Source of the DNA: CAVVSQ01 sp963848825
GTDB taxonomy: Bacteria > Planctomycetota > Planctomycetia > Gemmatales > Gemmataceae
DNA length: 64,000 nt
Reading direction: 5' to 3'
Assembly: GCA_963848825.1 (NCBI GenBank)
Contig: CAWKFA010000009.1
Span: forward strand, 1-64,000
Shown piece after piece: positions 27,214-37,607 of this stretch. The notes under the pieces are model-generated. The model was not told the origin of the DNA, made no database searches, and saw only the letters and a program-made list of their open reading frames with translations. A program made the position numbers and the translations under genes. The first letter of the stretch is position 1. Each line of letters begins with the position of its first letter.

Positions 27214-28598
27214 ATGAATGCCGATTATCTGAGACGGGTCTCGCGCCGCGGCTTTCTGCATCAAGCAGGCGGCGGCTTCATGGGCGTCGCCCTGGCCGGC
27301 GTTTTGGCGGAAGCCGGGCAGCTGGGGCCGGAGACAACCGCGCCGCACTTTCGGCCACGGGCCAAGTCGGTCATCTTTCTCTTCATGTGTGGCGGCGTCA
27401 GCCATATTGATACGTTCGATCCCAAGGACAACAAATGGGCCGGCAGCTTTGTCGATGCCGTCGCTTTTGGGGACAACGTGGCGCCGATACGCCGGCCCGT
27501 GATTCCCTGTTTGCGGACCTTCAAGCGTTATGGCCAGTCCGGCATCCCGGTTTCCGACTGGTTTCCCCACGTGGGCGGGATGATCGATGATATAGCGGTG
27601 GTCCGGTCGATGTGGTGCAACGAGGGCAATCACTTCCCCGCTGTCATTGAAACATGCACCGGTCATCGCGGGCGGGCGTTCGATTATCCATCGCTGGGGA
27701 GCTGGGTGTCCTATGCGCTGGGAAGCGGCAACAAAAATCTGCCCACCTTCGTGAATATCGGCAGGCCGTCGTCGCCGGTACAGCTAACGGGCGGCTTTTT
27801 GGGCGCCAGGTAGCCGCTACCCCTTTTCAAGCCGGTTCGACCCCCATTCCCAATCTCGCCCCGCCTGCCGGCACCGGCGCGGCGGAGAGACAGCGGCAGA
27901 TGCAGGCACTTGACGGGCTCAACGAGGGGTTTCGCCGGCGCTACGCCATCAACACCGACATAGCGGCCCGCGCGCAAGCCTTTGAGCTCGCGGCCGGCAT
28001 GCAACTGGCCGCGCCTCAGGTGGTGGATAGTTCGGGCGAGCCGCGCCACGTGCAAGCCCTGTACGGCATCGGTGAGCCGGAGACCGACGAGTTTGGGCGC
28101 CAGCTGCTACTGGCGCGGCGCCTGTCGGAGCAGGGCGTACGCTTTATTCAAATCTGCCATGCCGGGGGCGGCAACGGCGGCTGGGACGCCCATGGCGATA
28201 TCCGCTCGCAAGGGCCTTTATGCCGGGCGACCGACAAACCGATCGCGGGCTTGCTGCGCGACCTTAAACAGCGCGGCATGCTGGACGACACGCTGGTTGT
28301 CTGGACGAGCGAATTCGGCCGCAGTCCCTGGTCGCAAAACACCACGGGCCGCGATCACAATCCGCGCGGTTACACTGCTTGGCTGGCCGGTGGCGGCGTT
28401 CGCGGCGGCATGGTGCATGGGGCGACGGACGATGTGGGCTACCAGGCTGTCACCGATCGCCACTATTACAGCGATTTGCACGCCACGATCCTGCGCCAGC
28501 TCGGTCTGGACCACACAAAGCTGGACGTGCCGCTGTTCGGCCGGCCCATGCGGCTCGTGGAGGAAGGCAGCGGCCCGATCGAGGCGATTATTACTTGA
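27214..28598 (+). CDS. DUF1501 protein with Tat-type signal (one frameshift)
   Basis: VSRRGFLHQAGGGFMGVALA is a twin-arginine export signal. DUF1501 (alkaline-phosphatase-like fold) follows: KSVIFLFMCGGVSHIDTFDP, VVRSMWCNEGNHFPAVIE, PSLGSWVSYALG. After a frame change near 27812 come GEPRHVQALYGIGEP, FGRQLLLARRLSEQGVRFIQ, WTSEFGRSPW, GRDHNPRGYTAWLAGGGVRG and DLHATILRQLGLD. The conserved EFGR and GRDHN metal-site motifs are present. Substrate unknown; probably exported together with the PSD1 partner. Ends 8 bp inside the convergent hydroxylase gene. Confidence 0.88.
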
Positions 28599-29472
28599 GA
28601 AAGGTCCAGTGTTTGTAAAACACGGCCCGAAAGGGAATGGTCAGCCAGCGAATGCCGACCAGAACGCCGCTAAACAGGAACGGGCACAGGCTGGGCCGAA
28701 GAATATCAACGAACAGGCAGTAGCGGACGGCTTCAGACTGGTTGCAGGACTGATGCTGGAGGGTGTCGTCGAAGATGAAGAGCTTGTTGTCGCGCCATAA
28801 ACTCTTGCAATTGCCAACCTTGATGTACACGTTCGGGTCGTCGACCGCGTTGATGTTATAAAGGACGCGCAGCGTTACCCGCAGCGGACCAAAGTGCTTG
28901 CCGGTGCTTTGTTTTTTGTTGAAAACCGACACGCCGATCGTGCGAATGTAGCGAAAAGGCTCGTGATACTCAGGCACACTCACCGATGATGGCAGGTTCT
29001 TGCCATACCATTTGAAAAAAATCATGCCGCGGGCCTTCCCCGCCATCTTCTCCTCCAGCTCCCCAACCAGGTTGCGCCGATGCGCAGTCTCGACCAGGGC
29101 CTGAATCTCATCCTGATACCCCTTGGGTAAATCGCCCAGCTGATAGATGCCCTTGTTGCGGTAAGGCAAGGCCAGCAGATCGAGCAACAGGTTAAAGGGG
29201 GACAACAGCCAGGTGAAGCAGCCATTGCCGGCGAAATAGCGGTCGAGCGTCCCCAGATTTCGCTGCGTATTCCTGGCCACGTCGAGCAGGCCGCAGAGGA
29301 CAAAGAACAGCAGCACCTTGGGCAGAAACAGGATAGCGAGCGTGAGCGCCACGATCCGCTTCAAGCTTTTCTTGACCAGCCGCAACGGCCTTCGAGGTCG
29401 CGCCAGACTGAGAACTTTCGCGGTAATAAGCCACCTCACAAGGATGAAAGGGTGACATTCTGCCCACGGCAT
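28591..29472 (-). CDS. Membrane-anchored aspartyl/asparaginyl beta-hydroxylase-like protein
   Basis: The N-terminal third carries two hydrophobic segments (IVALTLAILFLPKVLLFFVL and the FTWLLSPFNLLLDLLALPY region). The C-terminal half matches Fe(II)/2-oxoglutarate dioxygenases of the Asp/Asn beta-hydroxylase type (also LpxO): HFGPLRVTLRVLYNI with the first His, WRDNKLFIFDDTLQHQSCNQ with the second His, and YCLFVDILRPSL. Family members hydroxylate Asp/Asn in EGF-like domains or the acyl chains of lipid A. The start at ATG 29472 is tentative. Frame intact. The gene converges on DUF1501. Confidence 0.7.
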   Translation of the reverse strand: MPWAECHPFILVRWLITAKVLSLARPRRPLRLVKKSLKRIVALTLAILFLPKVLLFFVLCGLLDVARNTQRNLGTLDRYFAGNGCFTWLLSPFNLLLDLLALPYRNKGIYQLGDLPKGYQDEIQALVETAHRRNLVGELEEKMAGKARGMIFFKWYGKNLPSSVSVPEYHEPFRYIRTIGVSVFNKKQSTGKHFGPLRVTLRVLYNINAVDDPNVYIKVGNCKSLWRDNKLFIFDDTLQHQSCNQSEAVRYCLFVDILRPSLCPFLFSGVLVGIRWLTIPFRAVFYKHWTFLK

Positions 29473-29537
29473 GAAATTAAGTCAACTTCAGTTGAAATGA
29501 GCGGTGGCGATATGCGCCGTCGGCGTAATCGGCGTAG

Positions 29538-29568
29538 GGTGGGTCAAGCGTACTCGCGCCGACCCACC
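29538..29568. repeat. Palindromic element GGTGGGTC...GACCCACC
   Basis: A perfect 8-bp inverted repeat with a 15-nt loop (AAGCGTACTCGCGCC). It sits in the 29473-29852 gap, which contains no convincing gene. Similar GTGGGTC hairpins recur in several bacterial genomes; within this window only one copy was found. Confidence 0.6.
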
Positions 29569-29852
29569 GATCCTCGTTCAGCGGGAAACGGATACATGGC
29601 TACCCACGAAGCTGACGACACCGTTCGCGGGATGAGAAAGATGAGAGCAAAATGTTTGCAACCGAAATGAAGCGGCGGTAGAATCTGTCAGTCGGCAAGA
29701 AAAATGTGAAGTTTTGCTCGCCCATTCATTGCGACCCGAAGTGGCCTTACGGCCTATTCCTGTCCATGACCGCTCAGTTCCTTCAGATCATCCCCGACAC
29801 GTTTGGTTTAAGTCCCACCGGCCTTCTTGTTTTCGACAAAGGATTGGCAAAT

Positions 29853-32454
29853 ATGTGGTTTCCATTTCGCCGCTCACGCTCGATGGCACCATTATCTAGG
29901 CGGCGTTTTCGCCCAGTGCTCGAGCCGTTGGAAGATCGGCTCACTCCGACTGCGAATGTCGTTGATCTGACGACGGCCAGCGGCGCGAATGCCCTTATCG
30001 CTCCGCAAGTGTCTACTTCTGCGGTAGGACAAGTCAGCTTGAGCCAATCCACCATCAGTGTGTCGCCATCACTTACCATTCAATCGGGGAACACGGTCAC
30101 GGTAACGCTGACGGCGCTCGACGCCAATGGGAATCAAGAAACCAGCGGCGGGTTGCAGGTGGCGTTTAACCTGGGGATGCCCGAGATGCAGAGCGGCAGC
30201 TTCAGCGCTGTGACCGACAAAAACGATGGAACCTACACGGCGACTTTCACCGCCGGCAATGCCAGCTTCAACAACTTCATTGCGACGATCAACGGCCAGG
30301 ACGTCACTTCGGCCGCGCCGGAAATCAGGATCACGCCGGGTCCAGTTAGCTTGGACAAATCCTTCGTTTACGCGTCCGCTGCTCTTCTTGACGTAGGTGA
30401 GACCACCCAAGTCGCCATGATGGCTAACGACGCCAATTTCAATTCTGAAGGCTCGGGCGGCTTAGCGGTGGCCTTCAGCCTGGGAAACCCAAACGTCGGT
30501 ACACTCAGTCCCGTCACGGACAACCAAGACGGCCTCTATACCGCCACGTTTACGGCCAAGACAGCGGGCAGCACTACCGTGAGCGCGACGATCGGTGGGA
30601 ACACCGTCCTGTTTGCCGTTCCCACAATTACCGTGGTGCTGGGGCCATCGGGGAAGTTCTACAGCGATGTGCCAACTTTTTCATGGATGCCTTTGACGGG
30701 CCAATTGTCCGACGAGCTTTGGGTTACCGACAATACCACGCATAAAGTGTTGACCGTCCCCAACCTCCCCGCGTCCGCGACTTCCTATACGTTAACGACG
30801 GCGCAGGCCCTTGTGCCCGGTGATGACTACACTTGGTGGGTTGGAGCCGTCCAATCCGGCAATTCCATTACTTGGGGCGCACCGACCTCATTCTCTTTGG
30901 GTGTCATCGGCGCACCGTTGCTGAGTTAGCGTCTCCGCGGCCGTGACCACGCCGATTTTTTATTGGAATGCGGCAACGGTAGGATCCATCGCGGCGTTTT
31001 ATCCGACGACCGTACCTGGATTCTACGAACTTTGGATTCAAGACTTGAACACGAAAGCTGTCATAAAGTCTGCTAACTTGCCGAACAATAGTCTCCTCCA
31101 CGACGGCGATAGTCCTCTGTTTAGATACGCCTTGACCAGCGCTCAGGCATTGACGCCAGGGGATAACTACGCCTGGTGGGTGGGGGCGGTCAGCACGAAC
31201 GGCAAAAAAATCAGCTGGAGCTCAGCAGCGTATTTTAGCGCGGATCCTGTGGGTGACTTGACCGAAAATTTCCCCATGAACGGGGACGTAGAGCTGACCG
31301 ATCTGCCATCTTTTTCCTGGGGAACGCCCAACGCGGCCAGTGCCACTCCCATTGCCTCCTATGAACTGTGGATTCGCGACAATAACACCAAGGCGGTATT
31401 GACGATCCCCAACCTACCGTCGACCGCCGCTTATTACACCCTAACCAGCGATCAAGCCTTGAAGATCGGCGACAGCTACGTTTGGTCGGTTGGATCCGTG
31501 AGCGCCAGTGGTAAAACGATCGCTTGGAGTTTAAGTAACACGTTTTCAGTGTCTGCCTCAACCGGGCAGCCGTTACTTATTGGCCCGAATTCGCAAATTA
31601 CGACCGATATGCCGGGTTTCACATGGGAGAGCGGATCATATTCCGGGACGTCACCCATCTCCTCCTACGAGCTTTGGATTACCGACAACAACACGAAAAA
31701 GGTGGAGACGGTAACGAACCTGCGCCTCAACCATTTTTGGGTATAACCTCAATCCCGGCCAATCTTTGATCGCCGGCCACAGCTTTACTTGGTGGGTTGG
31801 CGCCGTCATTCACAATGGCACGGACATTAATTGGAGCGCCGGAGCCAATTTCTCCATTGCCGCTTTGATGCCTCCCACCCCGAGCGGGCCGGTTACTACC
31901 GCCACCACACCGACGACCGACGTACCGACGTTTGCGTGGACCGCCGCGGACGGCGGTACTCCCGGCCGGTTCCTATGAGCTTTGGATCCAAGACCGAGTG
32001 CACTAAACAGGTCCGAGAAATAAATGCGGGTAACTCGACGTCCTACACCTTAACTGCCGATCAGGCTCTGACCCCGGGCCATAGCTATATTTGGTATGTC
32101 GGCGCCCTGGCTAACAATTCTGGCGCACTCGGGTGGTCGAAGGGCCTCGTTTTTTATGTCGAGCCCTTGAACGCACCAATAATCACCGCGCCGAGCTCCA
32201 GCGTGGACACCGTGCAGCCGAATTTGACCTGGTCTGCCGCTAACGGCCTACCGCCGGCTTCCTATGAGGTTTACCTTCAGATGGACACAGCGAAGTTCCC
32301 TGAAACTTTCCCCGACCTCGACCCTCATACCACGTTTTATTCGTTCGGCGACGTCAACCTCGCGTTTGGTCACACTTACCATTGGTGGGTCGGAGCTGTC
32401 AGCAACGACGGTACCATTGCCTGGAGCAAGGGGGTCTCGTTCTCGTTGGTCTAA
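29853..32454 (+). CDS. Large surface protein with Ig-like and WWVGAV repeats (several frameshifts)
   Basis: The N-terminus after ATG 29853 is Arg-rich and holds RPVLEPLEDRLTPTA, the planctomycete extracellular-protein motif. Two bacterial Ig/invasin-like domains follow (~80 residues each; TVTLTALDANGNQETSGGLQ and MMANDANFNSEGSGGLAVAF, both with VTDxxDGxYTATFTA). Then come about six repeats of roughly 95 residues with the pattern YELWIxDNNTK, NLP, YTLTxxQAL, GxxYxWWVGAV and WSxxxxFS. Frame changes are seen near 30928, 31735, 31965 and 32000; all repeats rejoin, so this is read as one gene. An in-frame ORF starting at 29706 is probably an extension without a start signal. Likely cell-surface. 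Confidence 0.75.
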
Positions 32455-32642
32455 TTTGCATGGGCGTTGTCGAGGTGGAGATCGAAGGGTTCGTGTCTTC
32501 AAAACTTGGCAGACGGTCAGCAATACTGTGCCGGTGATCAAGCTGAGCGTGCCAGTCGTTAACATTTTGCTGGTGGAGGCAATCAATCAGGCTCATGCGA
32601 TTAACAACGGCACAGATCCCTCGCGGGCGTCCGGTTGACAGT

Positions 32643-32758
32643 CACGACCCCGGCCTGCTCGCCAGGCCGGTGAAGAAGGTCTTGAGCTAAACCAGCAAGA
32701 TCACCAATCCACGACCCCTTGCCGGCTTGTCCGGCAGGAGAGAAAGGTCTGTAGCTAA
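32643..32758 (+). repeat. Dispersed repeat family I, two diverged copies
   Basis: Copy 1, 32643-32690 (CACGACCCCGGCCTGCTCGC ... GGTCTTGAGCTAAA), and copy 2, 32711-32760 (CACGACCCCTTGCCGGCTTG ... AGGTCTGTAGCTAAAA), match the 20069-20252 units with substitutions. They keep the hairpin and the GGTCTnnAGCTA end. They lie 190 nt after the surface-protein gene. Confidence 0.8.
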
Positions 32759-33051
32759 AAGTGGGAATTCGTAGTTTTCAGGGGATAGCACAACGCTCGT
32801 TGCCCTGGCGGATGTTCATTCACCGCGGCCGGCGTAGATGATCTCTCGGCTATTGTCCGCCGGTTGCTTGCGTGCATGAACAAATCGCCGTTCGCGTGGC
32901 GATGGGTCCGTTCGAGTTTCTCGATAAAAGGCCGGACCCTATAGGCATTTTTCTTGCGTTTCATCGGTCGTCTGGTAGTATTTGGCTCATCCTTTGACCT
33001 CGCCTGTGGCTTGCATCGCGGGCGCGGCGGGTCATGCAAGAAAGGATTGAG
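32759..33051. other. Intergenic stretch without a supported gene
   Basis: Together with 32455-32642 this gap of nearly 600 bp contains only the family I repeats. A minus-strand frame across 32770-32945 reads EKLERTHRHANGDLFMHA but has no recognisable family, start or ribosome-binding site. It may be a degraded coding remnant. Confidence 0.4.
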
Positions 33052-33993
33052 ATGTTTCGTTTGCAATGCCCAGCGTGCGGCTCTGCGCGTCAAGACCGAC
33101 CGGCAACCAACCAAAAGCGTCAAATGCCCTCGCTGCCAAGGGCTGATTCCACCGACGGCGGCGGAAGAAATCGTCCAGGCCGCGGCGGCGCCTGAGCCGA
33201 CTTTTCCCATCGAGGTCATTCCCACGGCGATTCCTATTGCGGCGCCGGAGCTGCCGCCGGTCCGGTCCATGGCCGCCGCTCAGCAGGCCTTTTGCCCCGA
33301 ATGTGACACGCCAATTTCCGCCAGGGCCATCGCCTGCCCGCGCTGCGGCTGCCCCTGTGGAAATGACCCGATCGTCGCCGAGCTGGCGCCGGCCGTGGTG
33401 CAGTGGTCCGAGCCGATCGCCGAGATTCGCGAAGTTGCCCGCAATCTCCAATTGTGCCCCGACTGCAACGCGGAAGTTTTGCGCCGCGTTGTCGAATGCC
33501 CAAAATGCGGCTGTCCGTTCGATGACGGCGGCCTTAGCAAACCCAAAAAACGGCGCCGCCAATACGCCGACGAGTTAGACGAACGTCCGGCGAGACAGAC
33601 CATCAATACGGTTGTGCAGCAGACGGTCATCGTACATGGGGCCGCGAGAAAAAGAAGAGCCTGGTCGCCACGGTCTTGGGGTTTATTCTTCTTTGCGGCT
33701 TCTTCCTTGTGTGCGCCGGCACATGCACCAATGCAGTTCAGAAAAACTCCCTCCGACCGCCGGAACCGACTCCTCAACAGCGACCCAGGATGGACCCGGC
33801 GAAACAGGCATTCGACGACGCACCCGACGCGGCCAGCAAGGATAAGGCAACGGCTTTTGACGGACCGGAACGCCCGCAATCGGTCGCACCCATCTTTGGC
33901 AACGGCTCAGGAGGAAAGACAGTCAACGTGAAAGGATTTACGCGAAAGGATGGAACCTACGTAGCCCCGCATTCGAGATCGGCACCCCGGTAG
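33052..33993 (+). CDS. Zinc-ribbon membrane protein (two or more frameshifts)
   Basis: MFRLQCPACGSA then VKCPRCQGLIP form a first zinc ribbon. QQAFCPECDTPISARAIACP with RCGCPCG and LQLCPDCNAEVLRRVVECPK with CGCP give two more CxxC pairs. A basic linker follows, then a hydrophobic helix (LGFILLCGFFLVCAGTC) in a new frame after a shift near 33650, then a polar region. The C-terminus is FTRKDGTYVAPHSRSAP, a tail motif seen on many short secreted or membrane proteins. An early shift near 33090 joins the first ribbon to the rest. Function unknown. Confidence 0.65.
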
Positions 33994-34007
33994 TGATACT
34001 TCTACCG

Positions 34008-35245
34008 CTATTTGTTATTCGAGAGGGGAGCGGGTTCGGTTTTGACAGCTTTATCCGGTAAAATCCAGGTTGATGACAAAACCTCATCGATAACGGGATA
34101 AATGGTGTCATCGGTTCTATTAGCGATCTTAGGTTAATATCGTGGGGATTCCCATCGGCCAGAATGTCCTTTACCAACTCTTTATAAACAGGTTCCGAGC
34201 GATGGACATAACCATACAGATGCTCGCCACAGATAGTTCGTAATCTAACGCTCTGAAACGCGTTCCTTTTATCATAAAAAACGCCCTGGTAGGTGTCTCC
34301 GATTTGCGCAGAGACACGGGCAATTATCCCTACCGGTGTACCAAACGCGAGGTAAGTCTTCACCGGCTGGCTCCAGAAACCTACCGAAGCCTCCCAATCG
34401 AGTTTAATGGTCCTGTCCTCGATCTGGAGGTAGAAGTTTAAGAACTATTTTCTCCAATTGCCTCGATCCGGACATGGACTTTCCAGTGTCGGTTGTCAGG
34501 TTTTTGTTTTGAGATGACAACAACTTTGCTGATGTTGGCAGGCATTCTTTCGCCGTAATGCCGCCGCATTAGATCAATCAATTGATCCCCTTTTGTTGTA
34601 AACTGGTAGCGGTCGAGGTAGGGCGTATTTAAATAAGCGAGGAGAACGTTCTCTATTTCTGGAATGTTCTCCGTGTAGGAAAGTTGCGACCAGCCAAGCT
34701 GGGGACTGGTGAGAAAATGGGACTTCTGTTCCGCCGAGTTGTGCCGGCCTATCGCGGTGCACGCCAGATCGAATGCCATCCTGAGTTGCAACCGGCAAAT
34801 ACAGCGTCGTAGAGCCGCCTGCGAACTTGCTTGCGGCTTCATCTCCAATGGTGTTCGCATTCGATGACGAATCAAGTTGCTGGCAAATTACATCGCCTTG
34901 TACTTGGGAATAGCAAGCATTTAAAACGACGCACTTTAACTTTTCTTTAAAGTGGTGGAACACCTTGGCAAGCGGTGCTGCATGGGCCAAATGCGTTCCG
35001 CCCTGATCGTTCTCGAAGCATAGTCCAGAGTCACCCCACCGTGTCCGCTAAAATGCAAAACGGTCGGATGGTGATCCAGCATCGCCCGGCGTAAATCGTC
35101 GACAGTAGCGGCCTCATTACTTTCGATCCGCCAATTCTCTCGGTTTTTAGAGCGTTCAAGAAATTGTCTTCATTTTTTTTACCTCACGGCTCACTAGCCG
35201 GTCTTGCTCAATCGGGCTTGCTGCCAAAATCAGAACGGTAGGCAT
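34008..35245 (-). CDS. CHAT-domain (caspase-like) protein, heavily frameshifted
   Basis: MPTVLILAASPIEQDRLVSR is the usual start of CHAT proteins in cyanobacteria and planctomycetes. DDLRRAMLDHHPTVLHFSGH gives the catalytic His. After a shift come LCFENDQGGTHLAHAAPLAK and VVLNACYSQVQGDVIC with the catalytic Cys; TIGDEAASKFA follows. CHAT enzymes are cysteine peptidases related to caspases and separase. Downstream, ENVLLAYLNTPYLDRYQ and TYLAFGTPVGIIARVSA form an unrecognised C-terminal region (possible recognition or effector part), and the last frame ends KTEPAPLSNNK at 34008. At least five frame changes (about 35165, 35045, 34850, 34440, 34110); may be a pseudogene or indel-damaged. Confidence 0.65.
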
Positions 35246-35471
35246 GTGATTCTCCGGTCCAAATTTCTAGGTTTCCAAAGTTAACCGCCCAGCCCTTCCA
35301 AACTTGCCGACCAATACTTCGCCCAAATAACTACGAATACCAGCTTCCGCTCCCGATTTTGCTTAAATAGGTGCCCTTCTTGACACCCGGTGTTTGTCTC
35401 TCGCCGGTTATCCTGGGGAGGGTGGGGGGTCTCCCTCATCAAAGCCACTCTTATGAAGTTTCACACGGATG

Positions 35472-36635
35472 TCATTTTGCGGCAATTGTGAGCGGCACGC
35501 GTCGTGATTGCCTGCCAAGCAATGTCGCAGCAACCGCTGCCCAACGCCGATCGAGCCAATCCGAGTAGCGACGTAGGTTGCGCAAGCAGTCGTCCAATGG
35601 TCCCCCAGGAACCGTTGGCGATTGCCTCCAGCGCCACTTGCCTGTCGTGGAATCGCAGATGAAAGACTGGCGGTGACAGTCTTCATGATGGCGTGGACTC
35701 CACGAAACTTCCTGCCTCGAAGTCTGGCTATCCGTTCCAAAAACTGTGTCCCACCGATAATAAGTGGGTGAAGGCGCCGGCCAACAAATTGTTGAAAATT
35801 CGCCAACTCCGTCAATGCTCAATTATTTTTCCCTTCGACTACGATTGCCCGTCTCGCACTCCACGGCGACTACGGTTATTGACGGTTTCTCGGCCAAAAA
35901 CCGTCCCCAAAAACGCCAGTCGCCCGGTTGAGCGGCATTGAGGTGTGGGCGGCATTAGCCCGGCTTCCATGAATTCAGTTAGACATATCAGTTGCCGTTT
36001 ACGGTTGAACAGATTGTCATGCCTTGGCACATCGAGGAAGTGGGAAAAGTTTGGCCCAACCACCATTTTCAGGTCGAGTTGTCCGAGTGCTTGAGGTATG
36101 CAGTCTCGACGCCGATACGACCAATGCGTCCAACGGGCGGTCGTCGGCAACACCCCGTAGGATTACAGCGACATCGGGCGACAAACCGAACGTCTGCCGC
36201 AACGTGATAGGGCTGTTCGCCACTGTTTCCATTCGGTCTTTGTTCAGCTTGACGACCTCATACGAGTCGAGAGCCACAATCGGCCATTTTACTGCCACCT
36301 TTTGGATGTAGCGTCGGTAGGTGAGCGGAATGTACCGAGGTAGTTCGACCGGCGTTTGCGAAAGAGGCGAAAGGTTGTCGAAGGATAAGCCACCAACTTC
36401 ACGCAACTGTTCCAGGTAGCTAGGGTTGCTGGGGCATACGTTGTCGCAGGGTGGATAATCGGCATTCGTTTCCTGTTCCCCAAGATCGACAGCAATTCGC
36501 TTGAACGCAATCCCTATTGAACAGTGTCAAAACCTGCTCGATCCCGCCGCAATCAATGAACTGCAAACAAGACTTGCAATCGGGTGCGATAGGACCGTGC
36601 GGGCGTAGAGACTCACGCCGTTGTGCAGCATTCAT
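35472..36635 (-). CDS. DUF4417-family protein (multiple frameshifts)
   Basis: From 36635: an N-terminal Cys-rich part (DCKSCLQFIDCGGIEQVLTL, then further Cys), suggesting a metal site; LREVGGLSFDNL; PRYIPLTYRRYIQKVAVKWP and DVAVILRGVADDRPLE. Then VVGPNFSHFLDVPRHDNLFN with RKRQLICLTEFMEAG, GRRLHPLIIGGTQF and GGPLDDCLRNLRRYSDWL. This succession is how I recognise the DUF4417 domain. Frame changes occur near 36450, 36410, 36130, 35930, 35815 and 35690. Function unknown. It starts at the end of the upstream small gene, so it is the last gene of a minus-strand cassette. The 35246-35471 gap holds nothing recognised. Confidence 0.6.
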
Positions 36636-36992
36636 GTGGATTCTCCCTGCGGAACAATTCGCACCTGCGCCACGCCTGAAAGTTCATTTCTCGATTGGAC
36701 ACGAACGTACACTCCAACCCCGTTGGCGACCTCTAGCAGTGGCTTGGCGACATCACCTTCGGCGAAACCGACAAGGTGCGTGCCTCGCACGATGTCGACT
36801 CGGCCCGGCGTGCGTGACGGAACGGCGAGCAGCTTGTTTTGCGGGTGGCGTAGCCGTTCATTCAAACACTGGAAACGTGCTATCAAGCACTTCGGGTGTT
36901 GTGAACAGAGTTGGCTTGGAAAGGGTTACGATCGCCTTGTCCCGCCTTTTTTTGAAGTTCCGAACTTGCTGCTTGAGAAAGTTGTCACCCAT
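36632..36992 (-). CDS. Small unknown protein in the DUF4417 cassette (one frameshift)
   Basis: The ATG at 36992 lies 6 nt after the STAS-like gene ends. MGDNFLKQQVRNFKKRRDKA is very basic; IVTLSKPTLFTTPEVLDSTF follows, then after a shift near 36870 PQNKLLAVPSRTPGRVDIVR with GTHLVGFAEGDVAKPLLEVA and VGVYVRVQSRNELSGVAQVR. It ends overlapping the DUF4417 start by 4 nt. About 118 residues, alpha/beta in appearance. No family recognised. Tight packing implies co-translation with its neighbours. Confidence 0.55.
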
Positions 36993-36997
36993 CGAAC

Positions 36998-37549
36998 TCA
37001 ATCTCCTTCAACACCGTTGAGTAGATTGCTCTCGCCCTCGGCATGCCGGCGAATGAGCCGCTTGTCATACAAATCTCGCAGGCGATTGTTCCAAGCCGTA
37101 GCTTTGATGCTTTCTGTTTTCCATTGTCGTTCCAACCCCGCGCCCGTCACGGGGCCGAATTCAATGATGGCTCCAAGAGTAGCCTTCTGGCCGGGATCGA
37201 GTGGCCCGACCGCTTTGCCTCTCTTCGGCGGAATCGGGCCACTCGCCACAAGGAAGCATCGGTGAGTCCACTCGGCAACAAGTGCGAACTCGTCCACCCA
37301 TTCCTTGACCGCCAAATTGCATATCACCGGAAAGAGGTCGGTTTGCTCGTTCCCGGCCCATTGAAAGAACGGAGAGAAGACGGCGTTCGCCCAGGAGCCA
37401 GTAACGATCGCGACATCCTTGAAGTCGAGGAAAACGGTGGTGCTAGGCGGCACGTTGCTTAAAACTTCGCAGAGCTTGGCGAAGTGCTTTTTTCCCGGCA
37501 ATTTGCCCTGTAAGTGTTTCCCAAAAGTCGCGGCCATTGGCACGTTCAT
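36998..37549 (-). CDS. STAS-like DUF4325-type protein
   Basis: TTVFLDFKDVAIVTGSWANA with VFSPFFQWAG has the hydrophobic strand, Asp and helix pattern of STAS-like DUF4325 domains, where Ser or Thr in this loop can be phosphorylated in anti-sigma antagonists. The C-terminal part (SIKATAWNNRLRDLYDKRLI) resembles a winged-helix segment. Start ATG 37549 is preferred to 37561 because GAGG lies 6-7 nt upstream. It is preceded by a histidine-kinase-like ATPase gene, the usual companion of STAS regulators. Frame intact, 183 aa. Confidence 0.6.
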   Translation of the reverse strand: MNVPMAATFGKHLQGKLPGKKHFAKLCEVLSNVPPSTTVFLDFKDVAIVTGSWANAVFSPFFQWAGNEQTDLFPVICNLAVKEWVDEFALVAEWTHRCFLVASGPIPPKRGKAVGPLDPGQKATLGAIIEFGPVTGAGLERQWKTESIKATAWNNRLRDLYDKRLIRRHAEGESNLLNGVEGD

Positions 37550-37562
37550 CGGTATCCTCACT

Positions 37563-37587
37563 AATCTCAGTACTATATAGTGAGATT
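37563..37587. promoter_or_regulatory. Palindromic operator-like site
   Basis: AATCTCA-N11-TGAGATT is a perfect 7-bp dyad with a TA-rich centre (GTACTATATAG), 14 nt upstream of the STAS-like gene start and 20 nt after the ATPase gene end. Spacing and symmetry suit a dimeric repressor overlapping a promoter. No binding protein can be named. Confidence 0.45.
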
Positions 37588-37607
37588 ATAACGGGCAAGG
37601 CCGCCTG

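Noticed and set aside
29706..29852. Upstream extension of the surface protein to 29706
   Set aside because: ATG 29853 has AAAGGA about 9-11 nt upstream and is followed directly by the Arg-rich anchor motif; the extension reads as random sequence.
32759..32960. Transposase fragment suggested by a minus-strand EKLERTHRHAN sequence
   Set aside because: The similarity is too short and no catalytic motif or flanking repeat supports it.
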